NCBI GenBank assembly: GCA_036490715.1
Contig: DASXDL010000026.1
Coordinates: 62,001 to 126,000 of the forward strand
Direction: 5' to 3'
DNA length: 64,000 nucleotides
DNA from: FEN-1191 sp036490715
Lineage (GTDB): Bacteria; Pseudomonadota; Gammaproteobacteria; Steroidobacterales; Steroidobacteraceae
Numbering within the stretch: position 1 is the first letter of the stretch; the number at the start of each line of letters is the position of its first letter. Below are positions 51,463 to 60,060 of the stretch, piece by piece. Position numbers and translations under genes: made by a program. The notes under the pieces are model-generated. The model saw only the letters and a list, made by a program, of their open reading frames with translations. It made no database searches and was not told the origin of the DNA.

Positions 51463-52512
51463 TCAGCCCCCGCCGCGCAGCAGGTACATCACGCGTGCAC
51501 GGATCTTGCGGTAGTTATCCGGCTTGAGGGGGCCAAGCAGCCCGTGCCGCTCCGGCGGCACGTGGGCCAGCGGATGGCCCTGCTGCCGAAACACGTAGTG
51601 ATCGAAGAACGCCCGCCACGCCTCACGCTCCTTCAATGGCCGCTCGGCGATTGTGATCATGCTCAGCAGCATGCTGGTGTGCGGTGAGTCCGGGCCGGCC
51701 GCGAATGCGTCCCACCAGTAGTTGACCAGCGCATTGAACGGCGCGGTGGCCTCAATCTGATGCCACCAGAGCTTGGGCAGATACAGCGCATCGCCCGGCC
51801 GCAGTTGCGCGCGCAGCGCCTGTCCGCGCACCTGCTCGAACAGCGGATAGCGCGTGGCATCGGGCGCCGAGGAGGCAGCCAGGCTGACAGGCTGACCGGC
51901 CATCGTGTTGTCGATCGGGCCCACGTAGAGCTTGGCGATCGCCTCGGGCGGATAGAGAGTGAACCGGCGGCTGCCGGCCACCACGCAGGCCAGATTGTCG
52001 AGCGCATCGAAGTGCGCCGAGACGTTCGAGGCGTGCCCCAGCCACAGCCGCGGCCCCACCGTAGCCGGCAGCAGCGGCATGGGATTCTGTGCCGAAAAAC
52101 CGGGCAGAAACTCGTTGGCCGGCACCGAACCGACGTACACCGATCCCGACTCTGGTCGCTGCAGGCCGCCGACGATCGCCTCGAGCGCCTCAGCGAAGCG
52201 CATGCGCCTGCGCTCGAAATTGAAGCCCTTGAAATCGTCGGCGTAGTAATACTTGCCTGCGATCGCCGGTTGGCCGAAGAACGCCTCGATTTCGCCGCCG
52301 TTATCGAATGGGGCTAGCAGATCGCGCAACGCTTCGGCCGAGCGCTGCGCAGCCCGGACGATCGGCCAGTGACTGACCAGGCCGCGCAACACCACTGGCC
52401 GGCATGGCTCGACCACCTCGAGCTGGAACCGGTCCACCGATGCGATGCCTTGAGCGGCAATCTCTCGCAGGATATCGGTCATCGCATTGAATTGCGGCAA
52501 CTGGCGCGTCAA
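51463..52512 (-). CDS. Cupin-like (cupin_8/JmjC-type) protein of the SapC/halogenase module
   Basis: 349 residues. The cupin_8 fold is marked by PVVLRGLVSHWP near the N-terminus, the metal motif H-x-D in SNVSAHFDALDNLACVVAG, and the distal histidine in LPKLWWHQIEA. Such proteins are usually Fe(II)/2-oxoglutarate hydroxylases. The TTG start at 52512 overlaps the sapC stop (TTGA), while an ATG at 52482 is an alternative. This gene type accompanies TonB receptor, tryptophan-halogenase-like and SapC genes in many sugar loci. The substrate is unknown. Confidence 0.83.
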   Translation of the reverse strand: MTRQLPQFNAMTDILREIAAQGIASVDRFQLEVVEPCRPVVLRGLVSHWPIVRAAQRSAEALRDLLAPFDNGGEIEAFFGQPAIAGKYYYADDFKGFNFERRRMRFAEALEAIVGGLQRPESGSVYVGSVPANEFLPGFSAQNPMPLLPATVGPRLWLGHASNVSAHFDALDNLACVVAGSRRFTLYPPEAIAKLYVGPIDNTMAGQPVSLAASSAPDATRYPLFEQVRGQALRAQLRPGDALYLPKLWWHQIEATAPFNALVNYWWDAFAAGPDSPHTSMLLSMITIAERPLKEREAWRAFFDHYVFRQQGHPLAHVPPERHGLLGPLKPDNYRKIRARVMYLLRGGG

Positions 52513-53231
52513 CCGCCGCGTGCCGACAAGCTCTCGCTGCCGCGCAGCATCAGTGCGTTCTTCCTCTTGGCCAGCTCAGCAATCTGCTTCAGCGACGCAA
52601 TCATCAGGTAGATCAGCCGCAGATAACCGCGCCGAAACAGCTCCAGCACGATCGCGTCCGGCAGATCCTTGAGTACCGATTGATTGATGGTGTAGAGATC
52701 GCGCAGATCGCGCCTCGATCCGTCATCGAACTGGGCGCCGATGTCGACCGGCTCGATCAGCCGATGCTGCAACAGCGTCGCGATGAAAATTCGGGTCACT
52801 TCGCTGCCGGGCTTCAGATCCCGAAACGTCTGCATGATGCTCTCAAGATACATGGTCGGCTGCCCGGCCTCGGTAAACAGCGCCTGGCCCTGCTCGGCAC
52901 CCACCCGAGAGTGGTCCAGGTCGATGGCCAAATCCTCTCCCGCGGTATAGAACGGCATACGCTGCAGGTTCAGCGGCCGGTAACCCTGATGCTCCGTGCC
53001 CTCGGCTAAAAACAGATTCTCACCCTGATCGAAGCCGAGCATGGCGCCGCAGAAGAACGCCCCGGTGTCGGCGTCCTTCGAAAATAAGATAGGATAGTGC
53101 ACCACCAGTAACGGAAACTCCCCAACCACCACCTGCACGAAGCGCTGGTTGTCCCCATGGCGAGCCGATGCCGCGCCGTTTACGCGCAACGACCGGTGAG
53201 TCTGACTGTTGAGTGGGACGATGTTGGTCAT
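52509..53231 (-). CDS. SapC family protein
   Basis: 240 residues matching SapC: FVQVVVGEFPLLVVHYPILFSKDADTG split as FPLLVVHYPILFSK, then GAMLGFDQGENLF, YRPLNLQRMPFY and the C-terminal LRLIYLMIASLKQIAELAKRK. There is no signal peptide. The name stems from S-layer/antimicrobial-resistance literature and does not define a function. It is packed between the cupin-like gene (overlap) and the halogenase-like gene (1-bp gap), so these three are one transcript. Confidence 0.88.
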   Translation of the reverse strand: MTNIVPLNSQTHRSLRVNGAASARHGDNQRFVQVVVGEFPLLVVHYPILFSKDADTGAFFCGAMLGFDQGENLFLAEGTEHQGYRPLNLQRMPFYTAGEDLAIDLDHSRVGAEQGQALFTEAGQPTMYLESIMQTFRDLKPGSEVTRIFIATLLQHRLIEPVDIGAQFDDGSRRDLRDLYTINQSVLKDLPDAIVLELFRRGYLRLIYLMIASLKQIAELAKRKNALMLRGSESLSARGG

Positions 53232-53232
53232 G

Positions 53233-54777
53233 TCAGATCGGCTGCAACCCGTAATCGTAGATCTTGCGAAGCAGCTCGCGGTTTTTCGGCAGCTGCGCGA
53301 CCATGTTGTGCGTCATCGTGACATTTTCTTGCATCAGCCGCGATGCCAGCGGCTGGGTATCGATGTTGTCCAGCGGGCCGACCTCGGTGCGAAATCCCAT
53401 GCCATAGAGTACGTACTGGTAACTGGCCGCCGGGAACACCTCTTCCAGTCGATCGAATTCGTCGAAGAACCAGGGCGATTGGTACTTCCACAGCTGTAGC
53501 AGGTTCTTGAGACGATCTGGAATTGACTGCGGATCGACGTTATCGCGCCAGAATGCGCTGTCGGTTCTTTGCGTCAATACGTAGTGCAGCTTGAGGAAGT
53601 CGATGATGCGGCCCCAGCGATAATTCGTGACATCGTTAAACCGCGCCGCGACGATATCCATAACCTCGCGATTGGCAGGCATCTGCTCACTGATCAGCTT
53701 GGCCGACAGTTCCACCAGAACGATCGCTGAGGATTCCAGCGGCTCGAGAAATCCGGCGGCCAGCCCCACCGCCACGCAATTTTTCTTCCAAAAGGTCTCA
53801 CGATAGCCCGGCCGAATCGGTATCTTGCGCACGCGCAGCGGCTCACGCGTCGGACCGATGTACCGCATCAGAGTCTCGTGCGCGGCCTCCTCGCTCGTGT
53901 GACGGCTGGAATACACGTGTCCGACACCGCGGCGGGTCGGCAAGCCAATGTCCCAGATCCAGCCGGCCGACTGCGCCACTGAAAGGGTCTGCGATGACAT
54001 CGGCGCATCCGGTGTGTCGTAAGGCACCTGCGCCGCCAGCGCGGTATCGCAGAACAGCACGTCACTGCAGTCCTTGAATCCGACCCCGAGGGTCTTGCCC
54101 AACAGCAATGCGCCAAACCCCGAGCAGTCGATGAACAGGTCGCCAGCGATCTCGCCGGCTTGCATGGTCGTCAGGCTGCGGATATCGCCCGACTCCTGCA
54201 GGTTGACGGTCAGCACGTCCGCGAGTACGTGCCGGACGCCCAGATTCGTCGTGCAGTGCTTCTGTAGAAACGGCGCGAATTTGCCGGCATCCAGATGGTA
54301 AGCGTAGTTGGCGACCGCCCGGTATTCCGGCGTTGTGATGGTCTTGGGCGCAAGCCCGTCGTCACACAACCGACCCTGCGGGCAAACCGTATCGCAAAAG
54401 CTGCGGCCAGGATCGCCGCGCAGCCAGTGCGGCACCAGATTCAACTGGGTAAAGCCCTGCGGGAGCATCAGCGGATGGTAGTAGGCATCGTCATCGGCGC
54501 CCGTCGTCCAGCGCGCGAACTTGGCGCCCTGCTTGAACGCCGCGTCAGCTTCCCTGAAGAACGCTGTCTCGGAGATCTTCATCTTCTCGAGCGAGGTGCG
54601 TAGCGTCGGCCAGGTGCCCTCACCGACGCCAATGATCTTGATCTCGGGCGATTCGACCAGGGTGACCGAGAACCCCGCCGGCATCCGGCTATGGTGACGG
54701 GCGGCAATGATGCCCGCGGTCAACCAGCCCGCGGTACCCCCGCCGACGATGACCACTGAGTTGACGCGTTGAACCAT
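53233..54777 (-). CDS. Tryptophan-halogenase-like flavoprotein
   Basis: 514 residues of the FAD-dependent halogenase family. The FAD motif GGGTAGW is at residues 12-18, the catalytic-lysine counterpart is K82 (AAFKQGAKF), and a C-terminal PLESSAIVLVE matches the catalytic Glu/Ser region. The normal W-x-W-x-I-P motif is W273-I-W275-D-I277-G278 here, so Pro is replaced by Gly. Members linked to TonB receptors and SapC have no proven substrate. The gene follows the receptor gene after a terminator-like hairpin, suggesting lower expression. Halogenation activity is not certain. Confidence 0.87.
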   Translation of the reverse strand: MVQRVNSVVIVGGGTAGWLTAGIIAARHHSRMPAGFSVTLVESPEIKIIGVGEGTWPTLRTSLEKMKISETAFFREADAAFKQGAKFARWTTGADDDAYYHPLMLPQGFTQLNLVPHWLRGDPGRSFCDTVCPQGRLCDDGLAPKTITTPEYRAVANYAYHLDAGKFAPFLQKHCTTNLGVRHVLADVLTVNLQESGDIRSLTTMQAGEIAGDLFIDCSGFGALLLGKTLGVGFKDCSDVLFCDTALAAQVPYDTPDAPMSSQTLSVAQSAGWIWDIGLPTRRGVGHVYSSRHTSEEAAHETLMRYIGPTREPLRVRKIPIRPGYRETFWKKNCVAVGLAAGFLEPLESSAIVLVELSAKLISEQMPANREVMDIVAARFNDVTNYRWGRIIDFLKLHYVLTQRTDSAFWRDNVDPQSIPDRLKNLLQLWKYQSPWFFDEFDRLEEVFPAASYQYVLYGMGFRTEVGPLDNIDTQPLASRLMQENVTMTHNMVAQLPKNRELLRKIYDYGLQPI

Positions 54778-54824
54778 CGGACATCTGAACTGCAGCTTAG
54801 GAAGCCAGCGTAACTGCTCTAGCC

Positions 54825-54861
54825 TAAAAGAAAAAGGGCCGCCAAGCTCGCCTGGCGGCCC
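54825..54861 (-). terminator. Rho-independent terminator after the TonB receptor gene (minus strand)
   Basis: On the minus strand a 9-bp perfect stem, GGGCCGCCA pairing with TGGCGGCCC (54861-54836), encloses an 8-base loop. It is followed by TTTTTCTTTT. It lies 26 bp after the receptor stop and before the halogenase-like gene, so it should reduce read-through into the downstream genes. Confidence 0.88.
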
Positions 54862-54886
54862 CTGTCAGGGTCAAGTCGCGAGCGCC

Positions 54887-57868
54887 CTATAGTCTGATGC
54901 GGCCACCGAAGGTGTAGCGCCGACCGTAGGCCACCGCGTCCAGCAGCATCTCAGAGTAACGGCCATGGGTGCTGTAGGTCGAATCGTTCAGATTCAGGCC
55001 TTCGAAGAACACACTGAAGTTCTTGTTGATGTCGTAGCTGGTGCTGAAGTCGACCTGCGTGTTGGAGTTCACGAAGGTGGGCTCAATTCCAAAGCTCGAG
55101 GTATTCTGCAACTGCCCGAAGTGATCCAGGTACTCGTCGCGCCAGTTGACGGCGACACGGGCATGGAAGCCCCACTTCTCGAAGAACGCGACGAAGTTGG
55201 CCGAGTTTGCCAGACCGGTCACGGCAAACTGGTTGATCGTCAGATCGTTCGGGTTGTACGGCTTGTTGGTGCCGACGAAGGTAGCATTCGCCTGCACTCC
55301 AAACCCGGTATCCCACAGCATGTGCTGGATCGCAATTTCCACGCCGCGTACTTCCGCCGCTGGACCGTTGACCTCGGTGGTGACAGTGAACTGTGCCAGC
55401 GCCCCGCCCTTGGTCGGGTCGGTGAGACCGGCAATGTTCTGCGTGGTGCTGCCGCCGACGATGAAGTTGCTGATCTCCTTCACGAACGCGTCAACGGACA
55501 CGTAGGAGTTTCTGGCGTAGTACCACTCGGCGCCGATATCCAGGTTATCCGAGATGAATGGCGTCAGGTTGGGGTTGCCACCGGTCGCCACTAGAGTGTT
55601 CACGCGCTCCGAGGTCGCCAGGTTCAACACCGGAGTGATGTCGTTGAGCGGCGGTCGCGTCAGCGTGCGCGACGCATCGAATCTGACTTTGAAGTCCGGA
55701 GTGACGTCGAGATTGAGGTCCACACTCGGCAGGATGTTGGTGTAGCGAGCGCTGTTGCTGATGAGCGAGGTCGGCCCGTAGGCCACATTGAAGGCCGTAT
55801 GGTCGGCGGCCTGCACGGTCAGCGCCAGCGGCGCCGCACCGACTCCCGAGGTGTACACGGTGGTGTTCTCAAAGCGAACCCCGACATTCTCCCGCAGTGT
55901 CATACCGGCGATCGGGCGTTCGTCGCTGAAATTGACAAACGGCGCCAGCGTCTTCTCTTCGATGCGCTGAGTCTGCGAATTGTTGGGGTAGACAGTGTAC
56001 ACGCCCTCATAGGGCGGGTTGCAGCAGGCCGTGTTGGCGCCGGGGATGACTGTGGTCTGCGGATTGCCCAGTGCCTGCAGGTACCCTACGACGGTATACG
56101 GGTTGTACTGGATCAGGTTCGGCGGCAGCTTGCTGCCGTTGGCGAATCCCGGAATGAAACCGGCGGTGCTGAAGGTGTTGGTGAACCACGACTGCGGCAA
56201 CGCGACGCCAAACATATTGTCCGAGGCCGGCCCATAACCGGAATAGGCCTGCCATTGGTTATTGGCAAAGTTGTCAGCCGATCGAAGGTTCTTGATGTCA
56301 TCGACAAACTGAAAGCCGAACTTGGCCTTCAGCTTGTCCTGCGACCAGGTGCCCATGATCTTGAACTGATCGACGATGTCGGTCGTGTGCGGTGACGTGA
56401 TGGGCAGCACGTGTGAGCCGATAAGACCGTTGTTGATGAAGGCCGATGCCAGGCCATTCGGCCCGAGGCCGGTGGGATACGGCAGCGCACCGGTGGCAAT
56501 GCCAGCAATGCCCACGGAGGTGCCGTTGCAGGCCGCCGCGCCGGTGCCCGCAAGACAACTGCCTCCCGGTCCGGAGGGTCCGTAGCCCACGTCCGAATCG
56601 ATCTCGGACAATTGACCTTCGGGGTCGAGCTGCGATTCCGACTTGGACAGATCCAACTCGCCCTTGAAGTTGTCGGTGACATCCCAGCCGATGTTCGCGC
56701 CGTACTCGTTGTTGCGGATCACAGAGCCATTGATCTGGCCCTGGAAATCCGTAGGAGTGTTCGGCTGCACGAAGCTGGTCAGCGTGCCATCGGGTGCGCG
56801 CACCACATCGGTGAGGGAACCCGGGTTGAACCAGACGCTGTAGCCATACTGATTCTGCGTCAGGAAATCGCGCGAGTAATCATCGTTCAGCGTGACCAGC
56901 AGCGAATCCACCGGGCGCCATTGCACCGCCAGGCGACCGTCGACGCGCTCGTCCTTGTCCTGCTCGCGGTAAATGCCGTAGTCCTGGATTTCCCAGGCGG
57001 GTACCGTGCCGGTGGCCGTCGGCGAGGCGCCGGCGAGTTGCGAGTTGTTAAGTTGGAAGCCGTTCCAGCCCTGGACGTTGACATGGTTGGCCTGCGTCTT
57101 GTGCTGCGCGTAGCCAAAATCCGCCAGCACACCGAATCGGTTGTCGGCAAAGGTGTCGCTGATGAGCAGGCCACCGACTGGCGTCACCTTGCTGGAATAA
57201 GAGTTGTCGGTCCCAGCCATCGTGCCCGCCAGCTTGAAACCGGGGTAGTCGAAGGGCTTGGGGTACTTGATATTGATCGTCGCGCCGATGGCGCCACTGG
57301 ACAGCGCCGCATCGGGGGTCTTAAGGATATCGACTTCGCCGACGAAGTCCGAACCCAACGAGCTGAAATCGAAGGCGCGGGACTGCACGCCGCTGGCAAT
57401 CGGCCGCCCATCGATCAAGGTCTCGTTGAAGGTGGGTCCAAAACCGCGAACCGTAATCTCGGTGGCATCGCCGGTCGTGGTCGTGGTGCCGGTGCTGCCC
57501 ATGCTGCTCGCGCCACGGCTGACCGACACGCCGGGAATTCTCTGCAGCGCCTCGGCAACGTTGGCATCGGGGAACTGACCGATGTCCTCCGCAGAAATTG
57601 CGTCCACGACACCGACCGATTCCTTCTTCACGTCCAAAGCCCGCTGCAGCGAGGCGCGGATGCCAGTCACCGTGATCTCGGTCAGCTGATCCGGTGCGGT
57701 GGCGATTGGCGCCGAGACCGCATCATCGGCCAGTGCCGCCCCGCCAAAAGCCATGGACCCGAGGGCCAGACCTGACATCCCGAACCGGGCGTAGGCCAAT
57801 CGGTCCGCGGCGGCCCGCAGGCCCTTCACTGCATTTCTGGATGCATTCCGACGTGTCTTCCGGCTCAT
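54887..57868 (-). CDS. TonB-dependent receptor, Xanthomonas/Caulobacter type
   Basis: 993 residues. The N-terminus has basic residues and a signal (FGMSGLALGSMAFGGAALA), then the TonB-box region EITVTGIRASLQRALDVKK and plug motifs SAEDIGQFPDANVAEALQR and IPGVSVSRG, diagnostic of this receptor class. The barrel has many extracellular loops with cysteines, and the C-terminus ends YTFGGRIRL. The ATG has GGGGAGG upstream. Such receptors import oligosaccharides across the outer membrane. It is the first gene of a minus-strand transcription unit with its own promoter and operator-like palindrome, followed by a terminator, then the halogenase-like, SapC and cupin genes. Confidence 0.93.
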   Translation of the reverse strand: MSRKTRRNASRNAVKGLRAAADRLAYARFGMSGLALGSMAFGGAALADDAVSAPIATAPDQLTEITVTGIRASLQRALDVKKESVGVVDAISAEDIGQFPDANVAEALQRIPGVSVSRGASSMGSTGTTTTTGDATEITVRGFGPTFNETLIDGRPIASGVQSRAFDFSSLGSDFVGEVDILKTPDAALSSGAIGATINIKYPKPFDYPGFKLAGTMAGTDNSYSSKVTPVGGLLISDTFADNRFGVLADFGYAQHKTQANHVNVQGWNGFQLNNSQLAGASPTATGTVPAWEIQDYGIYREQDKDERVDGRLAVQWRPVDSLLVTLNDDYSRDFLTQNQYGYSVWFNPGSLTDVVRAPDGTLTSFVQPNTPTDFQGQINGSVIRNNEYGANIGWDVTDNFKGELDLSKSESQLDPEGQLSEIDSDVGYGPSGPGGSCLAGTGAAACNGTSVGIAGIATGALPYPTGLGPNGLASAFINNGLIGSHVLPITSPHTTDIVDQFKIMGTWSQDKLKAKFGFQFVDDIKNLRSADNFANNQWQAYSGYGPASDNMFGVALPQSWFTNTFSTAGFIPGFANGSKLPPNLIQYNPYTVVGYLQALGNPQTTVIPGANTACCNPPYEGVYTVYPNNSQTQRIEEKTLAPFVNFSDERPIAGMTLRENVGVRFENTTVYTSGVGAAPLALTVQAADHTAFNVAYGPTSLISNSARYTNILPSVDLNLDVTPDFKVRFDASRTLTRPPLNDITPVLNLATSERVNTLVATGGNPNLTPFISDNLDIGAEWYYARNSYVSVDAFVKEISNFIVGGSTTQNIAGLTDPTKGGALAQFTVTTEVNGPAAEVRGVEIAIQHMLWDTGFGVQANATFVGTNKPYNPNDLTINQFAVTGLANSANFVAFFEKWGFHARVAVNWRDEYLDHFGQLQNTSSFGIEPTFVNSNTQVDFSTSYDINKNFSVFFEGLNLNDSTYSTHGRYSEMLLDAVAYGRRYTFGGRIRL

Positions 57869-57999
57869 TACAAACCTCCCCGATACTCAAAGTTGTTCTA
57901 ACGCAACAACGGCCCGCCGATGCTCCGCGACGCCGCGCAAACATGAAATCAAGTTAAGGAACCGTCGATACCCCGCCCCAGCGTAGATGCGCAATTCAT

Positions 58000-58013
58000 T
58001 GGTAGCGCTATCT
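58000..58013 (-). promoter_or_regulatory. LacI-type operator-like palindrome downstream of the receptor promoter
   Basis: TGGTAGCGCTATCT is a near-palindrome around AGCGCT and differs in few positions from the Xanthomonas xyl-box (TGGTAGCGCTAACA) as I remember it. It starts 11 nt downstream of the -10 hexamer on the minus strand, where a repressor would block initiation or clearance. The presence of xylA and xylB nearby fits a xylose-responsive LacI-family regulator, which is not in the window. Confidence 0.6.
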
Positions 58014-58024
58014 TGGTGGGCCCA

Positions 58025-58054
58025 AGTATAGCCACAGATGCAAAGCCAAATCAA
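58025..58054 (-). promoter_or_regulatory. Sigma-70-type promoter of the TonB receptor gene
   Basis: On the minus strand, TTGATT (58054-58049) and TATACT (58030-58025) are separated by 18 bp. The start would fall near 58017, about 150 nt before the ATG at 57868. The operator-like palindrome follows directly. Both hexamers are close to consensus in a GC-rich background, which makes a chance match less likely. Confidence 0.6.
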
Positions 58055-58102
58055 CTCCCACCGCCCTGGGGTCACAATTACAACAAAGGTACCCGGGAGC
58101 GC

Positions 58103-60055
58103 TCACTTTTCGACCTGGTAGGCGCGCAGGCTGTGGGCCGCCAACGTGACGCGAAACGACCTGCATGAAGCTTCCCGACAAGAACGCCTCGCAGTGACGT
58201 TACCGGTAGCACTCAGGTCCGAATCGGCCAGCGCTTGCACCATGACGCCGCTGCCAAGATCGCGCAGTTTTGTGCCCGCACCGACCGTCGACACGATGAT
58301 CGTCGCGGTGTCAGGACGAAATGATTCGAGCACGAAGGCATTATTGTCATAGGCAAAAATGCTCACGTACGCGGGCGCATCCACACGCACGGGAAAATCG
58401 CGCATCAAGTACGACCGCAGCTGCCCCAGCAGCGCGCGCGGCAGCTGATATAGATCGGCGAGATTCTCCGGCACCGTCAGCACCAGCAGCACACCGCGTG
58501 AGTAGCGATTCATCAGCAATAGCGGAAATCCCTTCGACCCCGCAACGCCACGAATGATTGGCCAGCTGTCGTTGGTCAGGAACTGGAGCTCCGGGAATAA
58601 CACTGCCGGATTGTCCTGGTCGGCATCGTTGAGGCGCTCGCCACTGCCGGCGCCATAGCCGTTTATGAAATCGTGGATCGCCGCGACCCGCCCCGTTGGC
58701 GCAATCTCTGCGATGTCCTGTATGCCGCGGCTCTGAAGTGCTGCCAACAAACCCGACGTAATGACTACCGTTCTGCCGGCGCTGAGAGCGCTGCGGATCT
58801 CATCGACGATCTGCGGGTCGAATTTCGCGCACTCGGTCAGTAGTACCACGCTGGCATCAGTTGGAAAACTCGCCCGCAATTCGATCGGGATGCCGATGTC
58901 GCCCAGATAATTGTGCAGATAATCTTCCCCGCTGGATTGGAACGGCTTGTAGCTGGCAAGGCCTATCGGTTTACCGAGACCGCCGAGCACCGTATCGATC
59001 CGTTCGAGTGCATAGCCTGCGATGCGCGCCCACCCCGCGCCCGCGTCGAGCGCGCCGGCGCGGTAGCCGGCGATCAGCTGCTGCCAGTTCAGATCCGTGG
59101 GCTGCGCACTCCACGGACGCTCCCCGGGCGGCGCTGCTTCGGGACGCGACAAGTCATACCAATTGAACAGCGTGATTTCCGGCGACTTGGCCAGCAGCGT
59201 GTCCCAGAGCTGTTCGGCATAGCGATCCGCGTAGCGCACGTCGTAGGTGTCCACCCAGCCGCCCAGATTTGCGCGGGGCCGGATGCTGCTGAGGTAGCGG
59301 TAGATCTCGTAGCTCTGGTACTGCTGCAGGAGCTGGTCGGTGATGAACGGATCGCGAGTTTCGGTGCCGGTATAGATGGCGTCGAATTGCTGCGCCTCCT
59401 GTTCCAGGTCGTAACCCAGACCCTGAAAGTGTTCGTACCAGTTGGGATATTTTACGATCACGCGGATGCGCGGATTGATCGCGTGTGCAGGCCCGACGAC
59501 CAAATCCTGTGCCGCCGAACGCATGGTGTCGAGCCGATACTGCGTCCAGCTGCGCGCACCCTTGGCGGCGATATCGGTATCGCTCTTGGTGTTGAAGAAG
59601 AAGAAATCGTCCAGGATCACCTCGTCGAAATGGCGCGCTGCCAGCTCGACCGCCTTCTGGCATTCGGCCCGGTCCTGCGGCAGCTCGTAATCGAAGGTCC
59701 CGAACTGGCCGTCGGCGCCGCCAGCGGCCAGTGTCACGCCACCCGACACTTGAATGCCTTTGGAGAGAAAGTAAGCCTTGACTGCCTCGATCTGTGCGTC
59801 TGAGGCGAACTGATGGCTGCGGTACACCTCGAGATAGATCTTGTCGAAGTGCAGCTGTGAACTGATGCGCTGATACTCGCGCTCGCGGGTCGCTGGGTCG
59901 GCAAGGCTGCGCGTGGAATTGACCACGACGTAGATCGCCACGCGAAAGTTGCGGTAGTGCTGCGCCGCTGTTGCAGCGGCCGGTGCATGCGCGGGGGCCA
60001 GCGCCAGGGTCAGCAACCAGGCGATACCCAGCGTTCGGATCGCGTACTGCACCAT
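58103..60055 (-). CDS. Secreted protein with TIM-barrel-like N-terminal domain, possible new glycoside hydrolase
   Basis: 650 residues with a signal peptide (LGIAWLLTLALAPAHA). I cannot assign a family. Residues about 36-310 alternate strands and helices like a (beta/alpha)8 barrel, with acidic residues at strand ends: EVILDDFFFFN (D149, D150) and YTGTETRD (E232). Residues about 355-540 resemble a GATase1/beta-galactosidase-trimerisation-like fold (VVLLTECAKFD, GRTVVITSGLL). The last 90 residues look like a small beta domain. It is in a minus-strand operon downstream of GH3 (5-bp gap). A hydrolase acting on the same oligosaccharide is inferred. Confidence 0.65.
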   Translation of the reverse strand: MVQYAIRTLGIAWLLTLALAPAHAPAAATAAQHYRNFRVAIYVVVNSTRSLADPATREREYQRISSQLHFDKIYLEVYRSHQFASDAQIEAVKAYFLSKGIQVSGGVTLAAGGADGQFGTFDYELPQDRAECQKAVELAARHFDEVILDDFFFFNTKSDTDIAAKGARSWTQYRLDTMRSAAQDLVVGPAHAINPRIRVIVKYPNWYEHFQGLGYDLEQEAQQFDAIYTGTETRDPFITDQLLQQYQSYEIYRYLSSIRPRANLGGWVDTYDVRYADRYAEQLWDTLLAKSPEITLFNWYDLSRPEAAPPGERPWSAQPTDLNWQQLIAGYRAGALDAGAGWARIAGYALERIDTVLGGLGKPIGLASYKPFQSSGEDYLHNYLGDIGIPIELRASFPTDASVVLLTECAKFDPQIVDEIRSALSAGRTVVITSGLLAALQSRGIQDIAEIAPTGRVAAIHDFINGYGAGSGERLNDADQDNPAVLFPELQFLTNDSWPIIRGVAGSKGFPLLLMNRYSRGVLLVLTVPENLADLYQLPRALLGQLRSYLMRDFPVRVDAPAYVSIFAYDNNAFVLESFRPDTATIIVSTVGAGTKLRDLGSGVMVQALADSDLSATGNVTARRSCREASCRSFRVTLAAHSLRAYQVEK

Positions 60056-60060
60056 CGGCG

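Noticed and set aside
58095..58106. GGGAGCGCTCAC, a third AGCGCT palindrome near the end of the 58103-60055 gene
   Set aside because: It overlaps the stop codon of a gene and has no promoter next to it on the right side. It may be chance; I kept only the two placed at gene starts.
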